Positions 50,273 to 59,972 are shown, counted from the stretch's first letter. The stretch: DNA of 64,000 nucleotides from Mycolicibacterium sp. S2-37 (GCF_017352375.1 NZ_JAFEVR010000006.1:62001-126000), one strand, 5' to 3'. A program made the numbers and translations. Notes: generated by a model from the sequence alone, not told the origin.

Positions 50273-51952
50273 GTGGAATTGATCCTCGTCGTCGTCGGCG
50301 CCATCATGGTGACCGCCATCTCCCAGCGCCGCGGGCTCGAGCCCGCGCTCGTCCTCGTCGTGGTCGGCTTCGTGGTGTCGTTCGCCCCGGACTTCAACGG
50401 GGTGGAGCTCGAATCCGAGGTGCTGCTGTCGGTGGTGCTGCCTCCACTGCTGTACTCGGCGGCGCTGAACTTCTCGTTCCCGACGTTCCTGCGCAACATC
50501 CGGCCGATCCTCGGGCTGGGCATCGGGCTCGTCGTGATCACCACGTTCGCGGTGGCCGGGTTGGCGTCCTGGCTGGTTCCGTCGCTGACGTTCGGTACCG
50601 CACTGATCCTCGGCGCCGTCGTAGCGCCTCCCGACGCGGTGACCGCCGTGGCGGTGGGCCGGCGGCTCGGACTGCCCAAGAAGGTGATGGCGATCCTGAC
50701 CGGCGAGAGCCTGGTCAACGATGCCGCCGCGCTCGCGCTGTTCTCGATCGCCGTCGCGCAGGTCGCGGGCAGCCGTGCCTACATCGAGAACCCGGTGCTG
50801 CTGTTCACCTACAGCGCACTGCTCGGCCCGGTGGTCGGCGCCGCGCTCGGATTCGTCACGCTGTGGATCCGGCGCAGGCTGGCCAACCCCGGTCTGGAGA
50901 CCATCCAGGGTCTGGTGGTTCCATTCGCTGCGTTCATCTCCGCCGAACACATTCACGCCTCCGGCGTGCTCGCCGTCGTGGTGGCCGGCTTCGTCGTCGG
51001 GCACGGCTCCCTGGATGCCGGCTATCAGACGCGGCTACAGGAACGCTACGTGTGGAACTCCGTCGACGTGATGCTCGAGGCGTTCGTGTTCGCCTACATC
51101 GGTCTGCAGCTGCGCTTCGTGCTGGAGGATCTCTACGAGGCGCACGAGTCGCTCACCGAGGTCGCGCTGGCGTCCGGGGTGGTGCTGCTGGTGGTGCTGG
51201 TGATCCGCCCGGTGTGCGTGTTCCTGATGTTCGGACGAAACGTGTTGTCGCGCAAGGTCGAGTCGAAGCTGAGCGTGCCGGTCCCCCACGGTGGCCGCGG
51301 AGCGCTCGGCACCAGGAGACGTGACCGGCCCGGCCGCTTGTCGGCGCTGGCCGACCGGCGGTCCCTGACGTGGCAGGAGAACGTCGTGGTGTCGTGGACC
51401 GGGATGCGAGGAGTGGTCACGCTGGCCGCGGCCTCGGGAATCCCGTTGACGACGGTGGACGGAGAGGCGTTCCCGGAGCGCGCCACGATCCAGGCAATCG
51501 CATTCGCCGTGAGTGTCGGCACGCTGCTGCTGCAGGGTTGGACGCTGCCGTTGCTGATCCGCTGGCTGCGGCCGTCCTTCGACGACGACCGGCAGGCCGA
51601 CGAGAGCGAGACCCACAAGGTCATGACGGTGGTGCACACCGCAGCCGACGAGGTGCTGACCCAGTTCGCCGCGGACCCCCCGCCGGGCCTGGATCCGGTG
51701 ACGCTGAACAACATTCGGGCGACGATCGCCCGCCAGTCCCAGGACGCCGACGAGATGCCCGATCCGGATTCGCATACCCCCCAGGCGGAGACGTTCTCGA
51801 AGCTCTACCGGGAGGTGTTGTGCGCCCAGCGCAGTGCGCTCATCGCCGAGCGCGATGCCGGCCGCATCGAAGACGAGTCGGTACGCGCCATGCTCGAGCG
51901 ACTCGATCTGCAGGAGGCCGGCATCTCCGCCCGTCTGGACAGCCGGTTGTGA
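50273..51952 (+). CDS. CPA1-type Na+/H+ antiporter
   Basis: A 559-aa membrane protein with about 12 helices in the first 430 residues, then a soluble C-terminal tail. The ion-binding region has VVAPPDAVTAVAV and GESLVNDAAALALF with the N-D motif typical of CPA1 electroneutral exchangers, and a late VVVSWTGMRGVVTLAAA segment. It probably exchanges Na+ or K+ for H+. The C-terminal 120 residues are charged and may be regulatory. GTG 50273 starts close behind nei1. Related to Rv2287 (YjcE), but gene order differs. Confidence 0.88.
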   Translation: MELILVVVGAIMVTAISQRRGLEPALVLVVVGFVVSFAPDFNGVELESEVLLSVVLPPLLYSAALNFSFPTFLRNIRPILGLGIGLVVITTFAVAGLASWLVPSLTFGTALILGAVVAPPDAVTAVAVGRRLGLPKKVMAILTGESLVNDAAALALFSIAVAQVAGSRAYIENPVLLFTYSALLGPVVGAALGFVTLWIRRRLANPGLETIQGLVVPFAAFISAEHIHASGVLAVVVAGFVVGHGSLDAGYQTRLQERYVWNSVDVMLEAFVFAYIGLQLRFVLEDLYEAHESLTEVALASGVVLLVVLVIRPVCVFLMFGRNVLSRKVESKLSVPVPHGGRGALGTRRRDRPGRLSALADRRSLTWQENVVVSWTGMRGVVTLAAASGIPLTTVDGEAFPERATIQAIAFAVSVGTLLLQGWTLPLLIRWLRPSFDDDRQADESETHKVMTVVHTAADEVLTQFAADPPPGLDPVTLNNIRATIARQSQDADEMPDPDSHTPQAETFSKLYREVLCAQRSALIAERDAGRIEDESVRAMLERLDLQEAGISARLDSRL

Positions 51953-52077
51953 GCCGACCCCGGCCGCGATTGACCATTCGGGCGACGCACGCTGCAAGAA
52001 TTTGCCAAGATCTCGACAAGCGCGCGCGGTGAGGCTGCTCTGACCGCCCGGGCCCCGGGCCGAGCACAGGAGTTGCC

Positions 52078-52707
52078 GTGAACACAGCCACCACCATCCG
52101 CATCACCGCCGCGGGTTTCCTCGGCGCGGCCGTCATCGGTTTCCCCGGCGTCGCCTACGCCGAGGAGTTCGGTGATCCCGACGGCGCCGCCGCGTACTGG
52201 GCCGAACAGTCCTACGACGACTGCGCGATCATGTCGGCGGCCGACGTTGTCGGCCAGATGACGGGCGCCGCGCCGCCGGAGGATGAGATCACCGCCTGGG
52301 CGGCGAGCACCCCCAGCGTGTCCGAACCCGGCGACATGATCTACATGCACGGCGAAGACCCCAACGACCCCGCCGCCGGCAGCATCTTCAAGGACCTGCC
52401 GATCGTGCTCGACCATTACGGTGTGCCCGCCCAGTACGTCGGCGGCTCGAGTCTGCCTGCGCTGCAAGAGGTTCTGGGTCGCCAGGGCGCCGTCATCGTC
52501 AATCTCAACGGTGAGACCATCTGGGATGTGCCGGGTGACCGATCCCAGGCCGATCACGCGCTGGTGGTCACCGGCGTCGACACCGATACCGGGATGGTGC
52601 ACCTCAACGACAGCGGCGACGAGAACGGCGCCAATTCACAGGTCACCATCGACACCTTCCTGGCGGCCTGGCAGACCAGCGGCAACGAGATGGTGACGAC
52701 GACCTAG
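52078..52707 (+). CDS. Secreted C39-like cysteine peptidase-type protein, copy A
   Basis: A 209-aa protein with a signal peptide (residues 1-28, cleavage after AYA). GTG 52078 follows AGGAG. The mature part begins EEFGDPDGAAAYW, and the papain/C39-like triad is plausible: Cys49 in QSYDDCAIMSAADVVGQ, His160 in DHALVVTGVD, and Asn177/Asp178 in VHLNDSG. It could be a peptidase or a surface/toxin-like factor. It is strongly similar to the inverted copy at 56.0-56.6 kb. A membrane protein gene converges on it 10 bases away. Confidence 0.75.
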   Translation: MNTATTIRITAAGFLGAAVIGFPGVAYAEEFGDPDGAAAYWAEQSYDDCAIMSAADVVGQMTGAAPPEDEITAWAASTPSVSEPGDMIYMHGEDPNDPAAGSIFKDLPIVLDHYGVPAQYVGGSSLPALQEVLGRQGAVIVNLNGETIWDVPGDRSQADHALVVTGVDTDTGMVHLNDSGDENGANSQVTIDTFLAAWQTSGNEMVTTT

Positions 52708-52717
52708 TGCACCCGAC

Positions 52718-53458
52718 CTAAAAGCCGCCGAAGTCTCCGCCGCCGAAGTCACCGCCGGAGTCCCAGCCGCCACCGTCGGATCCGCCGTCCTGGCCCTGGT
52801 CGAACCCGGCGTCGTGGCCCTGCGCGAAGCCGGCGTCATAGCCGGTGCCCGCCATCCCGGAGAACAGGGCGTCGAACAGCAGGACGGATCCGATGCCCCA
52901 CGCACCGGCCACCAGCGCCGGCTTCCACCACGGTTCGGAGTACCAGCCGGCCGGGACAGGCCGACCGGCCACCTGCCCGCCGGGGTAGTAGTTCGGCGTG
53001 CGCTGCGACGGGCTGGGCGACGCCTCGATCTCCCGGCCCTCGAACTGCACCCGACGGTCCTCGGTGACGGCGCCGGCCGAACGCTGACCGCTGAGCGACT
53101 CGAGTTCGGGACCCGGGTCCATGCCCATCGCGGTGCGAGCGGCGCGCACGTAGTACAGCCCCTCGATCGCGCTCTCCTTCGCCAGCTGCGCCTGGCGAAC
53201 CGAAGTCGCCTGCTCGATCTGCGATCCCGCGGCGGTGTAGCGCTCCGAGGCGTCGGCGAGCGCCTGTTTGGACGCGTCGTCGGAGCCGCTGAGGTTGAGC
53301 ACCTGGCCGCCGAGTCGCTCGATCACCCGGCGGGCGTCGGCTTTGGCGTCGGCCAGTGTTTCGGCGGTGCGCTGCCCGGATCTCTTCGATGCGCTGTAGA
53401 CGGCCAGCGCGAGCGCCGCGATGACCACGATGATCAGGACGAGCAGGACGCCGTTCAT
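52718..53458 (-). CDS. Coiled-coil membrane protein with Gly-rich tail (DUF1542-like)
   Basis: A 246-aa protein. An N-terminal helix (LLVLIIVVIAALALAVY) is followed by a predicted coiled coil at about residues 25-110 (KADARRVIERLGGQVLNLSG and DASERYTAAGSQIEQATSVR). A second hydrophobic stretch lies near residue 190 (PALVAGAWGIGSVLLFDALF) and a tail is made of GFDQGQDGG and GGGDFGGF repeats. I believe this is the actinobacterial DUF1542-type family. Function is unknown; a membrane anchor with a glycine-rich face is all that can be seen. It lies 10 bases from the convergent C39-like gene. Confidence 0.72.
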   Translation of the reverse strand: MNGVLLVLIIVVIAALALAVYSASKRSGQRTAETLADAKADARRVIERLGGQVLNLSGSDDASKQALADASERYTAAGSQIEQATSVRQAQLAKESAIEGLYYVRAARTAMGMDPGPELESLSGQRSAGAVTEDRRVQFEGREIEASPSPSQRTPNYYPGGQVAGRPVPAGWYSEPWWKPALVAGAWGIGSVLLFDALFSGMAGTGYDAGFAQGHDAGFDQGQDGGSDGGGWDSGGDFGGGDFGGF

Positions 53459-53508
53459 GCGTTCAGCCTACCGACGCCGCGGACGCGTTTCGCGGTGCGC
53501 GAAACGGT

Positions 53509-55911
53509 TCAGCGGGGAAGGCCGAACAGCGACGGTGGAGTAGGGGTCGCGGCGCCGACGCCGACGGGCCGCGTCACCGCGGTGATGTTGAGCGGCGTGA
53601 TGTCGGCCGGGTCGGAGGCTCGCAGAGTCAGGCCCACCCGGCGGATATCGAGCCCGCCAAAGCCCACAAAGGTCTCGTAGACCGTCGATGAGCCGACGAT
53701 CTGCAGGGTCAGTGTCGCCCCGGGATTCATCGTGTAGGCGATGTTCTCCATCGGTACCGACACCGTGCGCTCCCGGCCGTCGAGCACCACCGGGATGGGG
53801 GAGACCAGGTTGCCGAGCACGCGACCCGTCTGGTCGTCGACCAGCTGCGCGAAGACCGACCGGGCGGTCCCGAAGCCGGAATAGGTCAGCGTGAGCTGTG
53901 GGGCGCCGACGAGGTACGTCGTCGTCGGTTGGGCGGGCACCTTGACGTTGAGGCCCTGGTTGGACGGCGCCGCGAGACCGAGCGAGACCGGGAACGGGGC
54001 CAGGGACTGCGGCCCGGAACCGCCGAGGAGCGGCACGACGGGCAACAGGCCGCCACCGGCGGTCACCTCGATGGTGCGGTCGTCCGATCCGAACGGCAGG
54101 GAATTCGACGTGTACCAGTCACCCTGCTGATCGACCCAGGTGAACTTCGGGCCCGGGAACTGCGGTGGGGTGGTGCCCTTGTTCTTGACGTAGGTGTCCA
54201 TCCACTCCAGCTGCTGGGACACCAGGAAGTTCGTCTGCTGGAAGGTGTTCACCGGATCGAGGCACACCCCGTGTCCGCCGCAGTACCAGATCATCTTGCT
54301 GGGCACGTCGGGACCGAGCGCCATCGCGTTGTCCAGTGCCTGCTGCAGCGTGAAGAGGTCGTCGACGGTGCCTTGCAGGAACAGCGTCGGCGCGGTGATG
54401 TTGCGGACCACCGTGGCGGGCGCGTTCTCGGCGAGGAACTGCTCCTGACCGTTGCCGAGGGTTCCGAACAGCACGCCGGTCGCGATTCCGATGTAGATCT
54501 GGGGGTCCAGCCGGGCGCCGTTGACCACCAGATCGAGCAGCAGCAGTGACGCCCACGTCGTCTTGAAGGTGCTGTTGGGATACAGCGCGGTAGTCAGGGA
54601 GTTCCAGGCGATGCCCGGCGCGATCGCGTCGATGCGCTGATCGATGCCGGCCGACGTCAGCTGGATACCGCCGCCGTAGGAGCCGCCGACCATGCCGATG
54701 AGGGGGTCGTCTCCGGTAGGGCCGGGCCCCAGCTCGGTGCCGGGCAACATCGACATCCAGTCGATGATGGCCGACACGTCCCGCGCCTCGAAATTCTCTG
54801 AATCCAGGTGCAGCAGCCCACCAGAAGCGAACTCGCCTCGCGGATCCCAGGTGATCACGTTGTAGCCGCTGGAGCGCAGCAGCGCGAGCCCGGGCACCAA
54901 CCCCGACACCGTGGTCAGCTGGTTGGGGTCGGTGTAGCCGGCGGTCCCGAGGCTCGGACCGTTGAGGATCGTCGGCGCCACCTCACCGGTCCTGAGGCCG
55001 AGCGCGGGGAAATAGTTGGTGCTGATCGGCGTGCCGTCGAACGAGTGAATGGTGGTGGTGAACGCAATCGGGTCGCCGGTAGTGAACTGGCCGACCGGGA
55101 TCTCCACGGTGTACACCCGGGAGCGGCCGATCACCGGGGCGAGCAGATCGCTGACGACCGGGATCTGATGCAGTTCCCGGATGAGCGGCGTGACGATGAG
55201 CTTGACGATCGCCGAACTGTCCAGGACCGCGTCCAGTGGCGACTGCTCAGCCACCAGGACCTCGAACCGGTCGGGACCGTTTGAGGTCAAGCCGCCGAAG
55301 TACGGCAGGAACGTGAAGTCGCCGGTGGTGGCATCCAGATTGACCTTGCCGTTGCCGACCGGGTCGCCGACGACGGAGTAGGTCAGCCGGCCGGCGCCGT
55401 TGGACGCGACGTTGTCGCCGGTGATGACGCCCTGGACGACGCCGATGACCGGCTTGTAAGGCGTCGAGCCACTGGTCGTATCTGCTTGCTGCGCAGTGGC
55501 TCTCGGTGATTCATCGGCGGGCGCCGCGGTGGCCGCCGCCTCGGCGTCTGCGACGCGGGAGGCGGACAGTCGCGAAGGGGTGTCGGCGTCGCGTTCGGCG
55601 CCGTCATCGTCGGAGGCCGACGCCGAGCGGGCCGAGACGCGCGCCGACACCGACGATGACCGCAAACTCGTTGCGGCTCTGGGCGCAGCGTCGTCGGCGT
55701 TCCTCGCACCGCGTTCCACACCCGCCGCCGTCGGTGTCGAAGAACCGCTGGAGGCCGACGCCGACTGGGGGCCGGATGCGGATGACGACCGCGAGACGCC
55801 GCTGTCGGTGGTCTCTGCCGACGCCTCGCCCGAGGCCAGGAAGATGACGACGCCCACGCCCAGGGCGGCCGCCAGACCGCCGACCCGACCGATATACCGC
55901 GCTGCGCTCAT
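53509..55911 (-). CDS. Exported S15/X-Pro peptidase-like alpha/beta hydrolase with GRVG leader
   Basis: An 800-aa exported hydrolase. The leader YIGRVGGLAAALGVGVVIFL is the same type as in the 10-14 kb cluster. A Ser/Ala/Asp-rich linker runs to about residue 150. It is followed by a VCBS-like strand pair (GNGKVNLDATTGDFTFLPYF). The hydrolase domain follows, with Ser411 in VGGSYGGGIQL, Asp517 or 518 in QGTVDDLF and His547 in CGGHGVC. The C-terminal 200 residues form a beta-rich domain as in X-Pro dipeptidyl peptidases or cocaine-esterase-like S15 enzymes. The substrate is unknown. No operon partner is evident. Confidence 0.82.
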   Translation of the reverse strand: MSAARYIGRVGGLAAALGVGVVIFLASGEASAETTDSGVSRSSSASGPQSASASSGSSTPTAAGVERGARNADDAAPRAATSLRSSSVSARVSARSASASDDDGAERDADTPSRLSASRVADAEAAATAAPADESPRATAQQADTTSGSTPYKPVIGVVQGVITGDNVASNGAGRLTYSVVGDPVGNGKVNLDATTGDFTFLPYFGGLTSNGPDRFEVLVAEQSPLDAVLDSSAIVKLIVTPLIRELHQIPVVSDLLAPVIGRSRVYTVEIPVGQFTTGDPIAFTTTIHSFDGTPISTNYFPALGLRTGEVAPTILNGPSLGTAGYTDPNQLTTVSGLVPGLALLRSSGYNVITWDPRGEFASGGLLHLDSENFEARDVSAIIDWMSMLPGTELGPGPTGDDPLIGMVGGSYGGGIQLTSAGIDQRIDAIAPGIAWNSLTTALYPNSTFKTTWASLLLLDLVVNGARLDPQIYIGIATGVLFGTLGNGQEQFLAENAPATVVRNITAPTLFLQGTVDDLFTLQQALDNAMALGPDVPSKMIWYCGGHGVCLDPVNTFQQTNFLVSQQLEWMDTYVKNKGTTPPQFPGPKFTWVDQQGDWYTSNSLPFGSDDRTIEVTAGGGLLPVVPLLGGSGPQSLAPFPVSLGLAAPSNQGLNVKVPAQPTTTYLVGAPQLTLTYSGFGTARSVFAQLVDDQTGRVLGNLVSPIPVVLDGRERTVSVPMENIAYTMNPGATLTLQIVGSSTVYETFVGFGGLDIRRVGLTLRASDPADITPLNITAVTRPVGVGAATPTPPSLFGLPR

Positions 55912-55999
55912 CCTGGTCCTTCGGGGCCGTCAATACCAGTGGACGCAGGGGAGATTACGCGTCGGGATCCGGCGAGGATGGCAAATCAGGACCGAAGCG

Positions 56000-56629
56000 T
56001 CAGATGGTTGCCACCATGGCATTGCCACTGGTCTGCCAGGCGGTGGTGAAGGTGTCGATGCTGACCTGTTCGTCGGCGCCGTCCTGGGTCCCGCTGTCGT
56101 TGAGGTGCACGACGCCGGTGTCGGTGTCGACCCCGGTGACCACCACAGCGTGGTCGTGGACGGTCCGATCGCCATCGGTGTGCCAGATCGTCTCGGCGTT
56201 GAGGCTCACGACGACCGCACCGTCGTTGCCCAGCACCTGCTCGAGGGCGCCGAGGCTCGCCCCGTCGACATAGCGGGAGTGCACGCCGTAGTGCTCGAGC
56301 ACGATCGGCAGGTCCTCGAAGATGCTGCCGGCGTTCGGGTCGCCGTCATAGGTGGCCATGTCGTAGACCATGTCGCCGGGCCGCGACACACTCGGCGTCT
56401 TCGCGGCGAAGGCGACGATGTCATCCTCCTCGGGGGCATCGCCGGTCATCTGACCGATGACGTCGGCGGCCGACATGATCGCGCAGTCGTCATAGCTCTG
56501 CGCGACCGTCCACCCGGCCATGCCGTCGGGATCGCCGAACATCTCGGCGTGGGCGAGGCCGGACAGGCCGAGCGCGGTCGCGCCGACCAGGCCGGCAGCG
56601 GCGACGGTGCGGATGAAGGTCGTGTTCAT
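56000..56629 (-). CDS. Secreted C39-like cysteine peptidase-type protein, copy B
   Basis: A 209-aa signal-peptide-bearing paralogue of the 52.1 kb gene, on the opposite strand. Cys49 (QSYDDCAIMSAADVIGQ), His160 (HDHAVVVTGVD) and the VHLNDSG motif are all conserved at the same positions. The DNA is also very similar, for example over GACGACTGCGCGATCATGTC. The mature protein starts EMFGDPDG. Its partner copy and the 3 kb between them form an inverted-repeat arrangement. Confidence 0.75.
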   Translation of the reverse strand: MNTTFIRTVAAAGLVGATALGLSGLAHAEMFGDPDGMAGWTVAQSYDDCAIMSAADVIGQMTGDAPEEDDIVAFAAKTPSVSRPGDMVYDMATYDGDPNAGSIFEDLPIVLEHYGVHSRYVDGASLGALEQVLGNDGAVVVSLNAETIWHTDGDRTVHDHAVVVTGVDTDTGVVHLNDSGTQDGADEQVSIDTFTTAWQTSGNAMVATI

Positions 56630-56732
56630 CGGTCTTTCCTCTCGGTCGGCCGGTGGCGGCGTCTGAGGAGAGATTCGGCCCCCGCTCTTGCAGGATCCTT
56701 GCCGAGTTCTTGGTGTGGCGGCCCGAACGCGA

Positions 56733-56764
56733 CGAGCCCGTTGAACGGTTGTTCAACGGGCTCG
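56733..56764 (-). terminator. Strong hairpin after tRNA-Gly
   Basis: CGAGCCCGTTGAAC (56733-56746), loop GGTT, GTTCAACGGGCTCG (56751-56764): a perfect 14-bp stem starting 16 bases past the tRNA 3' end on the minus strand. No U-tract follows. Confidence 0.75.
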
Positions 56765-56780
56765 CTGCCGGTGTTGATGG

Positions 56781-56851
56781 AGCGGGCGACGGGAATCGAA
56801 CCCGCGTAGCTAGTTTGGAAGACTAGGGCTCTACCATTGAGCTACGCCCGC
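56781..56851 (-). tRNA. tRNA-Gly (anticodon TCC)
   Basis: A 71-base cloverleaf: acceptor GCGGGCG/CGCCCGC, D-stem GCTC/GAGC, anticodon stem CTAGT/ACTAG with loop CTTCCAA (TCC), T-arm CGGGTTCGATTCCCG, discriminator T. CCA is not encoded. Confidence 0.95.
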
Positions 56852-56978
56852 ATGTTGCGAACCAAGACTGTACCGGCGTGCACCGGATCAAATCCAATTG
56901 AAGGTCGCGCGCGAACACCCCGTAGTATCTCGCGTGGTCAGCGCATCGACTGTGACATGCCGCGGACCGAGACGACAT

Positions 56979-57052
56979 CGGGGTGTAGCGCAGCTTGGTA
57001 GCGCATCCGCTTTGGGAGCGGAAGGCCGCAGGTTCAAATCCTGTCACCCCGA
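56979..57052 (+). tRNA. tRNA-Pro (anticodon TGG)
   Basis: A 74-base cloverleaf: acceptor CGGGGTG/CACCCCG, D-stem GCGC/GCGC, anticodon stem TCCGC/GCGGA with loop TTTGGGA (TGG), T-arm with TTCAAAT, discriminator A. It lies 52 bases ahead of tig. Confidence 0.95.
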
Positions 57053-57104
57053 CACGCACCCCAACCGACCGACCAGCAGAGTCAGAGATCGAGGAGTAAC
57101 CACA

Positions 57105-58520
57105 GTGAAGAGCACCGTCGAGAAGTTGGGCCCGACCCGGGTTCGCATCAACGTGGAGGTGCCCTTCACGGAACTCGAGCCAGAGTTCGACCGCGCGTTC
57201 AAGCAGCTCGCCCAGCAGGTCCGGCTGCCCGGATTCCGCCCCGGCAAGGCGCCGCGCAAGCTCCTCGAGGCCCGCGTCGGTCGCGAGGCCATGCTCGACC
57301 AGGTCGTCGGCGAGGCCGTGCCGATCCGCTACACCGAGGCCGTGACGACATCGGATGTGCAGCCCATCGGGCAGCCCCAGATCGAGATCACCCAGAAGCA
57401 GTACGGCGAAGACCTGGTGTTCACCGCCGAGGTCGACGTGCGGCCCGAGATCCAGCTGCCCGACCTGTCCGATCTGGAGATCGTCGTCGACGCCATCGAG
57501 GTCTCCGACGAAGACGTCGACGCTGAGCTCCAGTCGCTGCGCGCCCGCTTCGGCACGCTCACCGGTGTGGACCGCCCCGCGCAGGACGGCGACTTCGTCT
57601 CCATCGACCTGTCGGCCACCGTCGACGGCCAGGACGTCCCCGAGGCGCAGACCGAGGGGTTGTCCCATGAGGTCGGCTCCGGCCAGCTCATCGAAGGCCT
57701 CGACGCCGCGATCATCGGTCTGTCCGAAGGCGAGAGCAAGCAGTTCACCACCACGCTGGCTGCCGGTGAGTACGCCGGTAAGGAGGCGGAGGTCACTGTC
57801 ACGGTCAAGTCGATCAAGGAACGCGAGCTGCCCGAGCCGGACGACGAGTTCGCTCAGCTGGCCAGCGAGTTCGACACCATGGACGAGCTGCGCGAGAGCC
57901 TCGTCGAGCAGGTGCGTCGGGTGAAGCGCGTGCAGCAGGCCGAGCAGATCCGCGACAAGGCGCTGGAGCTGCTGCTCGAGCAGACCGCGGTGGAGTTGCC
58001 GGAGAAGGTGGTGCAGTCGCAGGTCGACGACACGCTGCACAACGCCATCCACGCCCTGGACCACGACGAGGACAAGTTCGCCGAGCAGCTCGCCGCGCAG
58101 GGCAGCAGCCGCGAGGAGTGGGACGCCGAGAACCGCAGCAACGCCGAGAAGGCCGTCAAGACCCAGCTGCTGATGGACGCGGTCGCCGACAAGCTGGAGA
58201 TCCAGCCCGGCCAGAACGACATCACCGAACGGCTGGTGTTGATGTCGCGTCAGTACGGCATCGAGCCGCAGCAGCTGCTGCAGGTCCTGCAGCAGAACAA
58301 CCAGCTGCCGTCGATCTTCGCCGACGTGCGTCGCGGCCTGACCATCGCTGCGGTCGTGCACGGGGCCACGGTCAGGGACAGCGAGGGCAACGTTGTGGAC
58401 ACCGCAGAGTTCTTCGGACCCTCCGGCGGCGCCGAGGCCGGAGCCGAAGCGGCCGACGACGACGCAACCGATGGGGCCGACGAGGATGCGACCGACGAGG
58501 GCGGCGCCAAGTCCGAGTGA
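57105..58520 (+). CDS. tig: Trigger factor
   Basis: A 471-aa ribosome-bound chaperone/peptidyl-prolyl isomerase. The N-terminal ribosome-binding domain has the signature [17 protein letters not shown]. The FKBP-like PPIase domain follows at about 160-245 ([15 protein letters not shown]), then the C-terminal chaperone domain. The tail is acidic and low-complexity (Asp/Glu/Ala/Gly), as in other mycobacteria. GTG 57105 follows GAGGAG. It acts on nascent chains, upstream of the clpP1P2 protease genes in the usual mycobacterial order. Confidence 0.95.
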   Translation: MKSTVEKLGPTRVRINVEVPFTELEPEFDRAFKQLAQQVRLPGFRPGKAPRKLLEARVGREAMLDQVVGEAVPIRYTEAVTTSDVQPIGQPQIEITQKQYGEDLVFTAEVDVRPEIQLPDLSDLEIVVDAIEVSDEDVDAELQSLRARFGTLTGVDRPAQDGDFVSIDLSATVDGQDVPEAQTEGLSHEVGSGQLIEGLDAAIIGLSEGESKQFTTTLAAGEYAGKEAEVTVTVKSIKERELPEPDDEFAQLASEFDTMDELRESLVEQVRRVKRVQQAEQIRDKALELLLEQTAVELPEKVVQSQVDDTLHNAIHALDHDEDKFAEQLAAQGSSREEWDAENRSNAEKAVKTQLLMDAVADKLEIQPGQNDITERLVLMSRQYGIEPQQLLQVLQQNNQLPSIFADVRRGLTIAAVVHGATVRDSEGNVVDTAEFFGPSGGAEAGAEAADDDATDGADEDATDEGGAKSE

Positions 58521-58578
58521 CGCTCTGAGCGAACTCGCGGCTGTCAGGGAGTGCACGCCGCCCGAGGTTGGTTAGTGT
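58521..58578 (+). promoter_or_regulatory. Candidate ClgR box and -10 element for clpP1P2
   Basis: CGCTCTGAGCG (58521-58531) directly follows the tig stop and is a near match to the actinobacterial ClgR site (CGCYNANRGCG). TAGTGT (58573-58578) fits the TANNNT -10 element; no clear -35 is seen, as expected for an activated promoter. The box centre would be about 59 bases upstream of transcription start. Confidence 0.45.
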
Positions 58579-58692
58579 CGATGACAGACCAACGCACGAC
58601 AGCAACATCGCGAAGCCGCGCCGGCGGCGACGAGCCGCCTCGGCGGCGACGACGCACCGGCACCAAGACGTAAAGAAAGCAGGTACTCAGTC

Positions 58693-59304
58693 GTGACTGA
58701 CATGCGTGGCGGGGTGAGCGGTTTCTCGCTCCAGGACTCGGTCTACGAGCGGTTGCTCGCAGAACGCATCATCTTCCTGGGCTCCCAGGTGGACGACGAC
58801 ATCGCCAACCGGCTGTGCGCCCAGATCCTGCTGCTGTCCGCGGAGGATCCCACCAAGGACATCCACCTGTACATCAACTCGCCCGGCGGCTCGATCAGCG
58901 CCGGCATGGCGATCTACGACACCATGGTGTTGGCCCCCTGCGACGTCGCGACGTACGCGATGGGCATGGCCGCGTCCATGGGCGAGTTCCTGCTCGCCGC
59001 GGGCACCAAGGGCAAGCGCTACGCGCTGCCGCACGCCCGCATCCTGATGCACCAGCCGCTCGGCGGCATCACCGGCGGCGCGGCCGACATCGCGATCCAG
59101 GCCGAGCAGTTCGCGGTCATCAAGAAGGAGATGTTCCGGCTGAACGCGGAGTTCACCGGGCAGACCCTCGAGCGCATCGAGGCCGACTCCGACCGCGACC
59201 GCTGGTTCACCGCGCAGGAGGCCCTCGAGTACGGGTTCGTCGACCACATCATCACCAGCGCCAGCATCAACGGCTCAGGACCAGGAGCAGGACTAGACAA
59301 ATGA
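58693..59304 (+). CDS. clpP1: ATP-dependent Clp protease subunit ClpP1
   Basis: A 203-aa serine protease subunit. The catalytic Ser lies in [14 protein letters not shown], His in ILMHQPLGG and Asp in [14 protein letters not shown]. Mycobacterial Clp protease is a mixed ClpP1/ClpP2 tetradecamer that needs both subunits and the ClpX or ClpC1 ATPase. GTG 58693 gives [10 protein letters not shown]. The stop overlaps the clpP2 start (ATGA). Confidence 0.95.
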   Translation: MTDMRGGVSGFSLQDSVYERLLAERIIFLGSQVDDDIANRLCAQILLLSAEDPTKDIHLYINSPGGSISAGMAIYDTMVLAPCDVATYAMGMAASMGEFLLAAGTKGKRYALPHARILMHQPLGGITGGAADIAIQAEQFAVIKKEMFRLNAEFTGQTLERIEADSDRDRWFTAQEALEYGFVDHIITSASINGSGPGAGLDK

Positions 59305-59960
59305 CCGACTACTTGCATCCTCAGGCTGACCCCCGGCTGCAGCCGCAATCGCGCTACATCCTGCCGTCGTTCATCGAGCACTCGAGCTTCGGCGTCAAGG
59401 AGTCCAACCCGTACGCCAAGCTGTTCGAGGAGCGCATCATCTTCCTCGGCGTGCAGGTCGACGACACCTCCGCCAACGACGTGATGGCTCAGCTGCTGGT
59501 CCTCGAGTCGCTCGATCCCGACCGCGACATCACGATGTACATCAACTCGCCCGGCGGCTCGTTCACCTCTCTGATGGCGATCTACGACACGATGCAGTAC
59601 GTGCGGGCCGACATCCAGACCGTGTGCCTCGGTCAAGCCGCGTCGGCCGCAGCAGTGCTGCTGGCGGCGGGCACGCCGGGTAAGCGGTTGGCGCTGCCCA
59701 ACGCCCGTATCCTCATCCACCAGCCCGCGCTCGCCGGTGTCATCCAGGGCCAGTTCTCCGATCTGGAGATCCAGGCCAGGGAGATCGAGCGGATGCGCAC
59801 CCTGATGGAGACGACGCTGGCGCACCACACCGGCAAGGACCCCGAGGTCATCCGCAAGGACACCGACCGCGACAAGATCCTCACCGCGGCGGAGGCCAAG
59901 GACTACGGGATCGTCGACACCGTCCTGGAATACCGGAAGCTCTCCGCGCAGACGTCCTGA
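59301..59960 (+). CDS. clpP2: ATP-dependent Clp protease subunit ClpP2
   Basis: A 219-aa partner of ClpP1. The Ser is in [14 protein letters not shown], His in [10 protein letters not shown] and Asp in [13 protein letters not shown]. The N-terminal extension ([20 protein letters not shown]) is typical of mycobacterial ClpP2, which docks the ATPases. It is coupled to clpP1 by a 4-base overlap. A hairpin terminator follows 12 bases after the stop, separating it from clpX. Confidence 0.95.
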   Translation: MTDYLHPQADPRLQPQSRYILPSFIEHSSFGVKESNPYAKLFEERIIFLGVQVDDTSANDVMAQLLVLESLDPDRDITMYINSPGGSFTSLMAIYDTMQYVRADIQTVCLGQAASAAAVLLAAGTPGKRLALPNARILIHQPALAGVIQGQFSDLEIQAREIERMRTLMETTLAHHTGKDPEVIRKDTDRDKILTAAEAKDYGIVDTVLEYRKLSAQTS

Positions 59961-59972
59961 CCTGTGGTGCAC

